A DNA stretch of 38,262 nt from positions 1 through 38,262 of the forward strand of contig NZ_UETR01000029.1 in the NCBI RefSeq assembly GCF_900491745.1. Direction: 5' to 3'. The position numbers were made by a program, and so were the translations under genes. Below the pieces are notes generated by a model. The model saw only the letters and a list, made by a program, of their open reading frames with translations. It made no database searches and was not told where the DNA came from. Source of the DNA: Amarolinea aalborgensis (lineage in GTDB: Bacteria; Chloroflexota; Anaerolineae; SSC4; Amarolineaceae). The stretch's first letter is position 1. Each line of letters begins with the position of its first letter. This document shows, in pieces, positions 26,309 through 33,810 of the stretch.

Positions 26309-27355
26309 ATGTCCATGTTCGACGACCTGACCAGTTGGGACAATCTCCTCCTGGCTTACCGCCGCGCGGCGCGGGGCAAGCGCGGCCACGACAATGTCGC
26401 GGCCTTCGAGTACGCGCTGGAAGACAACCTGCTGGCCTTGCAGGCCGAGCTGCGCACGCAGACCTACCAGCCGGGCGCGTACGTCAACTTCTACATCCAC
26501 GAGCCGAAGCGCCGCCTGATCTCGGCCGCGCCCTTTCGGGATCGCGTCGTGCATCATGCTCTCTGCAACCTGATCGTGCCGATCTACGAACGCCGCTTCA
26601 TCGCCGATACGTACGCCAACCGCGTGGGCAAAGGCGCCCATCGCGCGCTGCAGCGCACGCAGCAGTTTGCGCGGCGTTTCCCGTACGTGCTACAATTGGA
26701 CGTGCAGCAGTTCTTTCCCAGCATTGACCACGCCATCCTGTCCGATCTCCTGGCCGCCAAAGTGACGGACCCCGGCGTGCGCTGGTTGATTGGCCGCATC
26801 CTGGCCAGCGGCGCGGGCGTGCTGCAGGAGGTCTACGACATGGTCTATTTCCCTGGCGATGACCTGTTCGCGGTGCAGCGCCCACGCGGCCTGCCCATCG
26901 GCAACCTGACCAGCCAGTTCTGGGCCAATGTCTATCTCGATCCGCTGGATCATTTCATCACGCGGCGCCTGCGCTGTCCGGGCTACGTGCGCTACGTGGA
27001 CGACCTGCTGCTCTTTGGCCCGGACAAACCGACGCTGTGGGCCTGGCGCGCGGCCGTGATCGAACGCCTGGCCCGCCTGCGCCTGACTGTGCACCCTGGC
27101 GCGCACCCGCGGCCGGTGACGGAGGGCATCCCCTTCCTGGGCTTCGTCACCTGGCCGCAGCGGCGGCGCCTCAAACGGCGCAAGGGCCTCTATTTCCGCC
27201 GCCGCTTGCGGCGCCTGGCTGCGGCCTACCGCGCGGGCGCCATCCCCCTGGCGCAGCTCACCGCGCGCGTGCAGGGCTGGATCAACCACGTGCGCTTCGG
27301 CAACACCGTGGGCCTGCGCAAAGCCGTGCTCAAAGTCAACCTGCGCCGGCGGTAG
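26309..27355 (+). CDS. DGR reverse transcriptase
   Basis: 348 aa, a typical length for a DGR RT with no extra endonuclease or maturase domain. Motifs: an N-terminal Y-R-x-A-R-x-K-R stretch (18-25), the first catalytic Asp in LQLDVQQFFPSID (D131), IGNLTSQ at 197-203 (the SQ version that marks DGR RTs) and YVDD at 229-232. It copies the TR RNA with errors opposite adenine, with Avd, and the cDNA replaces VR. A second ATG lies 6 bp in. The target 2 start is 28 bp after its stop, so both are probably co-transcribed. No obvious Shine-Dalgarno is visible because the palindromic element fills the leader. Confidence 0.96.
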   Translation: MSMFDDLTSWDNLLLAYRRAARGKRGHDNVAAFEYALEDNLLALQAELRTQTYQPGAYVNFYIHEPKRRLISAAPFRDRVVHHALCNLIVPIYERRFIADTYANRVGKGAHRALQRTQQFARRFPYVLQLDVQQFFPSIDHAILSDLLAAKVTDPGVRWLIGRILASGAGVLQEVYDMVYFPGDDLFAVQRPRGLPIGNLTSQFWANVYLDPLDHFITRRLRCPGYVRYVDDLLLFGPDKPTLWAWRAAVIERLARLRLTVHPGAHPRPVTEGIPFLGFVTWPQRRRLKRRKGLYFRRRLRRLAAAYRAGAIPLAQLTARVQGWINHVRFGNTVGLRKAVLKVNLRRR

Positions 27356-27383
27356 CCTTATGTCACCCTGGAGAACCATCACC

Positions 27384-30300
27384 ATGCGCAAGCAATCTTG
27401 GGCGATTCCCATTCTCGTGATCCTGGCCCTGGTTGGCCTGGCGCTGACCGCGCCGCGTTGGGTGCCCTTCCTGGCCCGCTTCGTGCAGCTCAACACCGAC
27501 CTGATCCAGGGGCTGGCCGACCTGGTGCAGTTGCTGCTCTGGATCGCCGCCGGCGCGCTGGTCTTGCTGCGTGGCCTCGGCTGGCGGCGTGAGGCGCCAG
27601 GATCCCAGGCCTCACCCGCCAACCGTTACCAGGCCACCCCGGACGGCAGCAGCGCACTGGTACGAGGCAATCAGAACACCGTTGCCAGCGCCGGCAGCGC
27701 CGCCATCGGTCAGCTCACGGGATTGGCCGTGTTGGGCGACGACAACGTGATCGTGCTGGCCGGAGCCTCGGCCGACGCCCTATGGCAGCACTGGCTGCCG
27801 CAAAAAGCGGCGCCGGCCGATCTGCGTGATGCCACAGCCCGCTACCTGCGTTATTTATTGGACCGCTACCGCTTCCTGGAATTCAAGGGTATGGGCGCCA
27901 ACGACCGCCTGGCCCTGCGCCTGCCCCTCAGCGACATGTATGTGCCGCTCAAGGCGCGCATCGAGATGCCGGAGGGCGACACCTGGGCGCGCGCCTTGCG
28001 CCTGGCCGGCGGCCGCGCCACCGCCGAAGAAGTAGCAGCCACAGGCGAGCGTATGAGCGGCCCGCTGGCGCTGCTCGATCTCCTGCAAAAACACCAGGGC
28101 CTCATCATCCTGGGCGATCCTGGCGCGGGAAAGACCACGTTTCTCAAGTACCTGGCGGTCGCTCTGGCTGCCGGACAGGCTGAAGCGTTGGGCCTGTCCG
28201 GCTACGTGCCGCTGCTGCTGCCGCTGTCTGCCTACGCCAATGCCCTGGCCACACGCGAGGACCTGCCGCTGAAGCAGTTCATTCCTGATTACTATCGCAG
28301 CCAGGATGTCGAGCTGCCGCTGGCGCCCGTCTTTCATCAGGCACTGACAGAAGGACACGCCCTGGTGCTCCTGGATGGCCTGGACGAAGTGCGCTCCGTG
28401 GCGCTGCGCCACCAGGTTCTGCAGCGAGTGCTGAGTTTCTGCGCTTTTTACCGGGCGCGCGGCAACAAGTTCGTGCTGACCAGCCGCATCGTCGGCTATC
28501 ACGAAGTGCGATCCACCGCAACCATCGAAGGTTTGATCGAATGTACCCTGTGGGATTTCGACGATGACGAGATCGAACAGTTCGTGGACAAATGGACCAG
28601 CGCCATCGAGCGCGCCGCGCGCGGCGACACCCCCGTGGCGGCCACCGAGGCCGCGCGTGAACGGGCTGAGCTGCTGGCCGCGCTGCGCCGCAACCCCGGT
28701 GTGCGCCAACTGGCCACCAATCCGCTGCTCTTAACCATCCTGGCGCTCATGAAACGCCAGGGCGTGACCCTGCCCGAACGCCGCGTGGAGCTGTATCAGC
28801 GCTACGTCGAAACCCTACTCAAGCATTGGAATCTGGCCCGCAGCCTGGGCCGCCCGCTCACCCGCGACCTGGACCTGATCGAAACGCTGCGCGTGCTGGC
28901 GCCGCTGGCTCTGTGGATGCACGAGACCAGCCAGGGTAAAGGCCTGGTCAAGCGTGAAGATGTCAAGCGCCGGCTGGCTAGCCTCTTTGCCGAGCGCGGC
29001 GCCGCCGATCCTGAGCACCTGGCGGAAGATTTTCTGGGCGGCGTGCGTGGGGATGCCGGCCTTCTTGTGGAACGAGGGCTAGGCGAATATGGCTTCATTC
29101 ATCTGACTTTTCAAGAATACCTGGCGGCCGTTGCGCTTGCGCAGCGCGGTCAACAGGGCATTGGCCCCGTGGTGGACGCACTGGCTACTCATGTGAGCGA
29201 CGCCAATTGGCGCGAGGTTAGCCGCCTGACCATTGGCTACCTGGGCATTGTGCAGCAGCGAGAGGAGGCGGCGACGGCCGTCCTGGATGCTTTGCTGCGC
29301 CAGGCGCCTGGGCAACCCGGAGAGGCCGTCATCCTGGCTGGTGAAGCGGTGGCCGATGCCTGGCCTGGCGGCGTTACCGCGACCTGCCACACCGCCGTGT
29401 TGGACGCTCTGCTTGCCACGATGGAGGATCATGCCAGCGTCCAACCGCCTGTGCGCGCCGAGGCCGGCCGCACCCTGGCGCGCTTGGGCGATCCGCGGCC
29501 GGAAGCGCTGACTACGGCGGAGATGCAATTCTGCTATGTTCCCGCCGGCCCCTTCTGGATGGGGAGCCAGGACGATCCGGATGCGGAGGACAACGAGCAG
29601 CCGCAGCGCCAGGTTGATCTTGCCTATGACTACTGGATCGGCCGCTACCCGGTGACGAATGCCCAGTTTGGGGAGTTTGCGGCCGCGGGCGGCTACCGCG
29701 AAGCTCGCTACTGGTACGAGGCCAAGGCGGCCGGATACTGGAGTCCGGACGGGTTCAAGGGCTGGCTAGATAACGCGCCGCGTCAGAAGCCGTATGATCT
29801 TGGCGAACCCCGCAACCTTTCGAACCATCCGGTCGCCGCGGTGAGCTGGTACGAGGCGCTGGCGTACACGCGCTGGCTGCATGAACGACTGGTGGGGCGA
29901 ATACCCGCGGCGTGGAAAGTGCGTCTGCCCAACGAACCGGAGTGGGAGAAGGCGGCGCGCGGCGGGGTGAAAGTACCGGCGCAGAATTTGATTCGATCCG
30001 CTTCGGCGGGGCTGACCCGTGAGGCGCCGCCGTTGCAGTCCAGTCCACAGCCGCGGCGACGTTATCCGTGGGGCCACGATCCCGACGCCAACCGGGCGAA
30101 CAGTGAGGAGAGCGGGATCGGGACGACGAGCGCGGTGGGCTGTTTTGCGGGCGGCGCCAGCGTGTACGGGGTGGAGGATCTGAGCGGTAACGTGTGGGAG
30201 TGGACGCGCAGCCTATGGGGATCCGACTACCAAAAGCCCCGCTACGGTTATCCGTATGTGGTTACGGATGGGCGCGAGAACCTGGCGGCCGGATCTTCTG

Positions 30301-30428
30301 AGCTGCGGGTTTTGCGCGGGGGTTCTTATTACAATAATAGAACAAATGTTCGGTGCGCTCGGCGCTACAGGTACTACCCGTTCAACTGGAACGACTTTAG
30401 GGGTTTTCGGGTGGTGGTGTCCCCATGA
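27384..30428 (+). CDS. DGR target 2: two-TM NACHT NTPase with FGE/C-type-lectin-like variable C-terminus
   Basis: 1014 aa. The ATG at 27384 is chosen because GGAG lies 10 bp before it; an ATG at 27360 is also in frame. Two transmembrane helices (about 8-25 and 41-63), a Gly/Ala-rich stretch (about 85-130, VRGNQNTVASAGSAAIGQL), NACHT with Walker A GDPGAGKTT (244-252), Walker B LVLLDGLDE (327-335) and LTSRIVGY, then LTFQEYLAAVAL, and an FGE-like domain from 714 to the end. The N-terminal two-thirds is not a close copy of target 1, but the FGE part is. It likely senses a ligand through the diversified end and assembles at the membrane. No enzymatic effector is recognised. Confidence 0.93.
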   Translation: MRKQSWAIPILVILALVGLALTAPRWVPFLARFVQLNTDLIQGLADLVQLLLWIAAGALVLLRGLGWRREAPGSQASPANRYQATPDGSSALVRGNQNTVASAGSAAIGQLTGLAVLGDDNVIVLAGASADALWQHWLPQKAAPADLRDATARYLRYLLDRYRFLEFKGMGANDRLALRLPLSDMYVPLKARIEMPEGDTWARALRLAGGRATAEEVAATGERMSGPLALLDLLQKHQGLIILGDPGAGKTTFLKYLAVALAAGQAEALGLSGYVPLLLPLSAYANALATREDLPLKQFIPDYYRSQDVELPLAPVFHQALTEGHALVLLDGLDEVRSVALRHQVLQRVLSFCAFYRARGNKFVLTSRIVGYHEVRSTATIEGLIECTLWDFDDDEIEQFVDKWTSAIERAARGDTPVAATEAARERAELLAALRRNPGVRQLATNPLLLTILALMKRQGVTLPERRVELYQRYVETLLKHWNLARSLGRPLTRDLDLIETLRVLAPLALWMHETSQGKGLVKREDVKRRLASLFAERGAADPEHLAEDFLGGVRGDAGLLVERGLGEYGFIHLTFQEYLAAVALAQRGQQGIGPVVDALATHVSDANWREVSRLTIGYLGIVQQREEAATAVLDALLRQAPGQPGEAVILAGEAVADAWPGGVTATCHTAVLDALLATMEDHASVQPPVRAEAGRTLARLGDPRPEALTTAEMQFCYVPAGPFWMGSQDDPDAEDNEQPQRQVDLAYDYWIGRYPVTNAQFGEFAAAGGYREARYWYEAKAAGYWSPDGFKGWLDNAPRQKPYDLGEPRNLSNHPVAAVSWYEALAYTRWLHERLVGRIPAAWKVRLPNEPEWEKAARGGVKVPAQNLIRSASAGLTREAPPLQSSPQPRRRYPWGHDPDANRANSEESGIGTTSAVGCFAGGASVYGVEDLSGNVWEWTRSLWGSDYQKPRYGYPYVVTDGRENLAAGSSELRVLRGGSYYNNRTNVRCARRYRYYPFNWNDFRGFRVVVSP
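30346..30427 (+). repeat. DGR variable repeat 2 (VR2)
   Basis: 82 bp aligned without gaps to TR, with 10 differences, all at TR adenines. The residues at the variable positions are mostly aromatic (Y, Y, Y, F, F) where VR1 has R, D, Y, S, Y. It covers residues 989-1014 of target 2. Confidence 0.95.
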
Positions 30429-30516
30429 TTCCTCTGGCCTCTGGAACTCTGATCTCTGGAACTCTGGGCCGATCCGGACTATGCGTCAACGTCCGCGACG
30501 ACATAACCCCTGCCTT

Positions 30517-30546
30517 GCCGCCGGTAGGCGGCCGAAAATTTTTTTT
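30517..30546 (+). terminator. Rho-independent terminator after target 2
   Basis: GCCGCC, loop GGTA, GGCGGC, CGAAAA, eight T. It is the duplicate of the terminator after target 1, with one loop change. Confidence 0.7.
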
Positions 30547-30774
30547 CAGCGTCCCCCTTGCGCCGGCTGGTTCCCCTCGTAGGTCACGCCTCCGGCGTGA
30601 CGACGTGCTCAGCGACAAATCGTGCTGCCCTACGTCAGCGTCGTCCTGGCCCTGCGTCCCCTTGCGCCGGCTGGTTCCCCTCGTAGGTCACGCCTCCGGC
30701 GTGACGACGTGCTCAGCGACAAATCGTACTGCCCTACGTCAGCGTCGTCCTGGCCCTGCGTCCCCTTGCGCAGC
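30547..30774. repeat. Two-copy tandem repeat after target 2
   Basis: Almost identical to 23521-23746, with the CGTAGGTC hairpins at about 30578-30601 and 30682-30705. The shared segment stops at 30773, exactly where the structured repeat begins. Confidence 0.85.
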
Positions 30775-30882
30775 GCCCATGAATGAATTCACGGGCTGAT
30801 ACACCAAAACCTGCCGAGGCAGGTTGCCGCCAACGTAACCCGTTTGAGCGGGTTTGACGTATCAGACGCCGAATTCATTCAG
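30773..30882. repeat. Structured 110-bp repeat, copy 1 (left of the TA pair)
   Basis: Outer arms TGAATGAATTC and GAATTCATTCA, a second pair CTGATA/TATCAG inside them, and two inner hairpins, AACCTGCC-GA-GGCAGGTT and AACCCG-TTTGA-GCGGGTT. The whole could fold as a cloverleaf-like cruciform. Copy 2 lies in the same orientation at 31569-31677. Confidence 0.85.
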
Positions 30883-30910
30883 TGGGTCGTGTGCCTGCGG
30901 TTGAACCAGA

Positions 30911-30939
30911 TTGACCGTTGCTCATAATTACGGTATGAT
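30911..30939 (+). promoter_or_regulatory. Promoter of the toxin-antitoxin pair
   Basis: TTGACC, 17 bp, TATGAT, the same hexamers and spacing as upstream of DGR target 1 (19996). GGTTGAACC lies just before both. The ATG follows about 57 bp later with AGGAGG 6 bp ahead. Confidence 0.65.
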
Positions 30940-30995
30940 AGCCTTTGCGTGGGCATTGTTTGGCTCTATGTTCGGGTGATACGCAGGAGGCACAG

Positions 30996-31286
30996 ATGTT
31001 TCCACTACCGCAGATGGCGCCGGTTTCAGACTTGAAGCATCGGCACCTGGAAGTGTTCAAACGACTAAAGGCGGGTCCGGTGGTATTGGCAAATCGCAGT
31101 CAGCCGACCGCGGTGCTGGTGGCCCCTGACCGTTGGAACGAGATCGTTGAGTACATTGACGACCTGGAATGCAGCATCGAGGCGTTGAAGGCCGAGTTGG
31201 CGCTGGCGCAGGGCGCAGATCAGATGGAGCGCATGACGCCCACGGAAATCGAGGCCTGGCTGGGCGACGATGCGCTACCAGGTTGA
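30996..31286 (+). CDS. Antitoxin, Phd/YefM family
   Basis: 96 aa. SDLKHRHLEVFKRLKAGPVVLANRSQPTAVLVAPDRWNEI is the standard Phd/YefM DNA-binding fold, given here only as its marks: LANRSQPTAVLV (about 33-44) and the following helix. The C-terminal half would wrap the toxin. The ATG at 30996 follows AGGAGG and is preferred over the longer frame from 30945. It probably represses its own promoter at 30911. The toxin gene overlaps its end by 17 bp, the usual coupling. Confidence 0.88.
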   Translation: MFPLPQMAPVSDLKHRHLEVFKRLKAGPVVLANRSQPTAVLVAPDRWNEIVEYIDDLECSIEALKAELALAQGADQMERMTPTEIEAWLGDDALPG

Positions 31287-31542
31287 CATCACCCAGCGCG
31301 CCCGGCGCCAGATCGAAGAACTGCCTGGACACCTTCGCCAGCGCGTCAAGCGTACGATCGCACAATTAACGGTCAATCCGCGCCCCGAAGATGCCGTTGA
31401 ACTGCGAGGGCCGTTACGCGGCTATTACAAAATCAAGCTCGATCTGTATCGAGTCGTCTACCGGATCGAAGACGATGTCGCTCGTGTACTGATTCTCAAA
31501 GCCGGCAAAAAGCACAGCGGGTTCTATGATGATGTAGGCTGA
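31270..31542 (+). CDS. Toxin, RelE/ParE family
   Basis: 90 aa. ITQRARRQIEELPGHLRQRV, ELRGPLRGYYKIKLDLYRVVY and the C-terminal VLILKAGKKHSGFY are typical of RelE/ParE-fold toxins. The YR-VVYRI segment with basic residues around K/R fits a RelE-type mRNA interferase, though ParE cannot be excluded. It overlaps the antitoxin gene and is translated with it. Confidence 0.9.
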   Translation: MRYQVDITQRARRQIEELPGHLRQRVKRTIAQLTVNPRPEDAVELRGPLRGYYKIKLDLYRVVYRIEDDVARVLILKAGKKHSGFYDDVG

Positions 31543-31568
31543 CGTCGGGGGCCGCCCCGACCGCAACG

Positions 31569-31677
31569 GCGCCCATGAATGAATTCACGAGCTTATACAG
31601 CGAAACCTGCCTCGGCAGGTTGGCCCGGCGCAACCCGCTTGAGCGGGTTTGGCGCATCAGACGCCGAATTCATTCAG
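31569..31677. repeat. Structured 109-bp repeat, copy 2 (right of the TA pair)
   Basis: Same plan as copy 1: GAATGAATTC/GAATTCATTC arms, AACCTGCC-TC-GGCAGGTT and AACCCGC-TTGA-GCGGGTT hairpins. Differences between the copies are mostly in loops and spacers or are compensated, so the shape is kept. Confidence 0.85.
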
Positions 31678-31740
31678 CTTTCTGCGTCCCTCCTGGTGAC
31701 AAAAGTCATTGTCTCTGCTTTCGCACCGTGCGACAATAAC

Positions 31741-31765
31741 AATTCCTAATTCCTAATTCCTAATT
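31741..31765. repeat. Heptanucleotide repeat TTCCTAA, 3 units
   Basis: AATTCCTAATTCCTAATTCC and onward. A shorter relative, AATTCCTAATTCC, is at about 17720. It lies in the leader of the radical SAM gene. Confidence 0.75.
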
Positions 31766-31820
31766 TGCCAATCCCACGCCGCGGCAGGCGTTGAGGCGAC
31801 GATGGACGGGGGAGCGCATG

Positions 31821-33077
31821 ATGGCAACCAGTAAACCAACACAATGGGCTGAGGTGGATGAGCAGGGACGCCTGGTCTTGCCGGCTGAGATGACGGCCCA
31901 GTTCGGGTTGACGCCCGGCGCGCGCGTGCGCCTGGAGGACGACAACGGCAAGGTGCGCCTGCACCGGCCGCTGACCCACCTGGCGCGAGTCTACGTGGAG
32001 CCAACCGTCTACTGCAACCTTGATTGCATCACCTGCCTGCGCAACGTGTGGGACGAGCGCCTGGGCCGCATGAAGCCGGCCACCTTCGACCGCATCATCG
32101 AGGGTCTGCGGCCGCTGGCGTCGCCGCCCCTCGTCTTCTTCGGTGGCATCGGCGAGCCGCTCTTCCATCCGCAGCTGCCGGACATGGTCGCGCGCGCCAA
32201 GGCCCTGGGCGCAACGGTGGAGTTGATCACCAACGGCACCCTGCTCAACGACGCCAAGGCGCGTGCGCTGATTGACGCGGGCCTGGACGTGATCTGGATT
32301 TCGATTGACGGCGCGACGCCGGAGAGCTACGCGGATGTGCGCCTGGGCGCGGAGCTGCCGCACGTGCTGGAGAACGTCAATCACCTGCGCCAGATTCGGC
32401 CGGGCGGCCACTACCCGCAGCCCAAAATCGGCATCGCCTTTGTCGCCATGCAGCGCAACATCCAGGACCTGCCCGCGGTGCTCGGCCTGGCGCACCGCCT
32501 GGGCGCCAGCTTCTTCAAAGTAAGCAACGTCCTGCCCTACACCGATCAACTGCGCCAGGAACAGCTCTACAACCACCTGCTCAACGACATTGCCTACATG
32601 CCCTCGTCGTGGGTGCCGCACCTCAGCCTGCCCAAGATGGAATTCAACGAGCAGACGACCGGCGCGATCTTCCAGGCGTTTCGCAGCGGTTTCAACGTCA
32701 GCCTGGCCGGGCACAACCTGGGCGGCAACAACGATGTCTGCAACTTCATCGAAAGCGGCGCGCTGGCCGTCGGTTGGGATGGCAGCGTCGCGCCCTGCCT
32801 GCCGCTGCTGCACAGCCACAGCCACCACCTCAAGCAGTATCAGCGCTTCTCGCGGCGTCACATCGTGGGCAATGTCAATCAGCGCGACCTGCTCGACATC
32901 TGGCGCGATCCGGCCTACGTGGCCTATCGCGAGCGCGTGCAAAGTTTTGCCTTTGCACCCTGCACCTTCTGCGGCGGCTGTGACTTGATCAAGGGGAACG
33001 AAGAGGACTGCCTGGGCAATACCTTCCCCGTCTGCGGCGGCTGCCTGTGGGCGCAAGGGGTCATTCAGTGCCCGTGA
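31821..33077 (+). CDS. Radical SAM/SPASM protein with N-terminal AbrB-like domain
   Basis: 418 aa. Start at the second of two adjacent ATGs, 6 bp after GGGGGAG. Residues 5-50 (EVDEQGRLVLPAEMTAQFGL, GARVRLEDD) are an AbrB/MazE swapped-hairpin DNA-binding fold. The radical SAM core follows with CNLDCITC (C65, C69, C72) for the 4Fe-4S cluster and FFGGIGEP as the SAM-binding GGE-type loop. The C-terminus is Cys-rich (CTFCGGCDLIKGNEEDC, CGGCLW) like SPASM domains with extra clusters. The layout resembles maturases linked to tungsten-dependent aldehyde oxidoreductases, but no such oxidoreductase gene is in the window, so the substrate is open. Confidence 0.88.
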   Translation: MATSKPTQWAEVDEQGRLVLPAEMTAQFGLTPGARVRLEDDNGKVRLHRPLTHLARVYVEPTVYCNLDCITCLRNVWDERLGRMKPATFDRIIEGLRPLASPPLVFFGGIGEPLFHPQLPDMVARAKALGATVELITNGTLLNDAKARALIDAGLDVIWISIDGATPESYADVRLGAELPHVLENVNHLRQIRPGGHYPQPKIGIAFVAMQRNIQDLPAVLGLAHRLGASFFKVSNVLPYTDQLRQEQLYNHLLNDIAYMPSSWVPHLSLPKMEFNEQTTGAIFQAFRSGFNVSLAGHNLGGNNDVCNFIESGALAVGWDGSVAPCLPLLHSHSHHLKQYQRFSRRHIVGNVNQRDLLDIWRDPAYVAYRERVQSFAFAPCTFCGGCDLIKGNEEDCLGNTFPVCGGCLWAQGVIQCP

Positions 33078-33079
33078 GG

Positions 33080-33810
33080 CGTAGGTCCGGCCTCCTGGCC
33101 GGACGACGTTAGCGGAGGGGAGCGTGATCTGTGGCAGAGAGCGCCGTCACACCGGAGATGTGACCTACGCAGCGGTTGCCCGTGAGGCGTAGGTCCGGCC
33201 TCCTGGCCGGACGACGTTGGCGGAGGTGAGTGATCTGTGGCAGAGAGCGCCGTCACACCGGAGATGTGACCTACGCAGCGGTTGCCCGTGAGGCGTAGGT
33301 CCGGCCTCCTGGCCGGACGACGTTGGCGGAGGTGAGTGATCTGTGGCAGAGAGAGCCGTCACACCGGAGATGTGACCTACGCAGCGGTTGCCCGTGAGGC
33401 GTAGGTCCGGCCTCCTGGCCGGACGACGTTGGCGGAGGTGAGTGATCTGTGGCAGAGAGCGCCGTCACACCGGAGATGTGACCTACGCAGCGGTTGCCCG
33501 TGAGGCGTAGGTCCGGCCTCCTGGCCGGACGACGTTGGCGGAGGGGAGCGTGATCTGTGGCAGAGAGCGCCGTCACACCGGAGATGTGACCTACGCAGCG
33601 GTTGCCCGTGAGGCGTAGGTCCGGCCTCCTGGCCGGACGACGTTGGCGGAGGGGAGCGTGATCTGCGGCAGAGAGCGCCGTCACGCCTCCGGCGTGACGG
33701 CTAGAAAACCTTGCTGTCTTCGTAGGTCCGGCCTCCTGGCCGGACGACGTTAGCGGAGGGGAGCGTGATCTGTGGCAGAGAGCGCCGTCACACCGGAGAT
33801 GTGACCTACG
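33080..33810. repeat. Seven-copy tandem array of a 106-108-bp palindromic unit
   Basis: Units start at about 33081, 33189, 33295, 33401, 33507, 33615 and 33722. Each runs CGTAGGTC, hairpin GTCCGGCC-TCCT-GGCCGGAC, spacer with GGCAGAGAGCGCC, hairpin GTCACA-CCGGAGA-TGTGAC, GACCTACG, then a linker. The first and last 8 bases are inverted repeats of each other. The sixth unit has a different second hairpin (GTCACGCC-TCC-GGCGTGAC), the form seen after the DGR targets. The array fills the whole gap between two convergent genes and its last arm supplies the TAG stop of the regulator gene. Confidence 0.95.

Noticed and set aside
26309..27355. RT considered as a group II intron maturase or retron
   Set aside because: It has the SQ motif typical of DGR RTs, no maturase or endonuclease domain, and lies with Avd, TR and two VRs.
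30773..31677. Structured repeats considered as integron attC sites around a TA cassette
   Set aside because: Size and folding are similar, but the RYYYAAC/GTTRRRY core ends are not evident and there is no integron integrase in the window.
33080..33810. Array considered as a CRISPR
   Set aside because: The whole unit of about 107 bp is conserved, with no short repeat plus unique spacers, and no cas genes.
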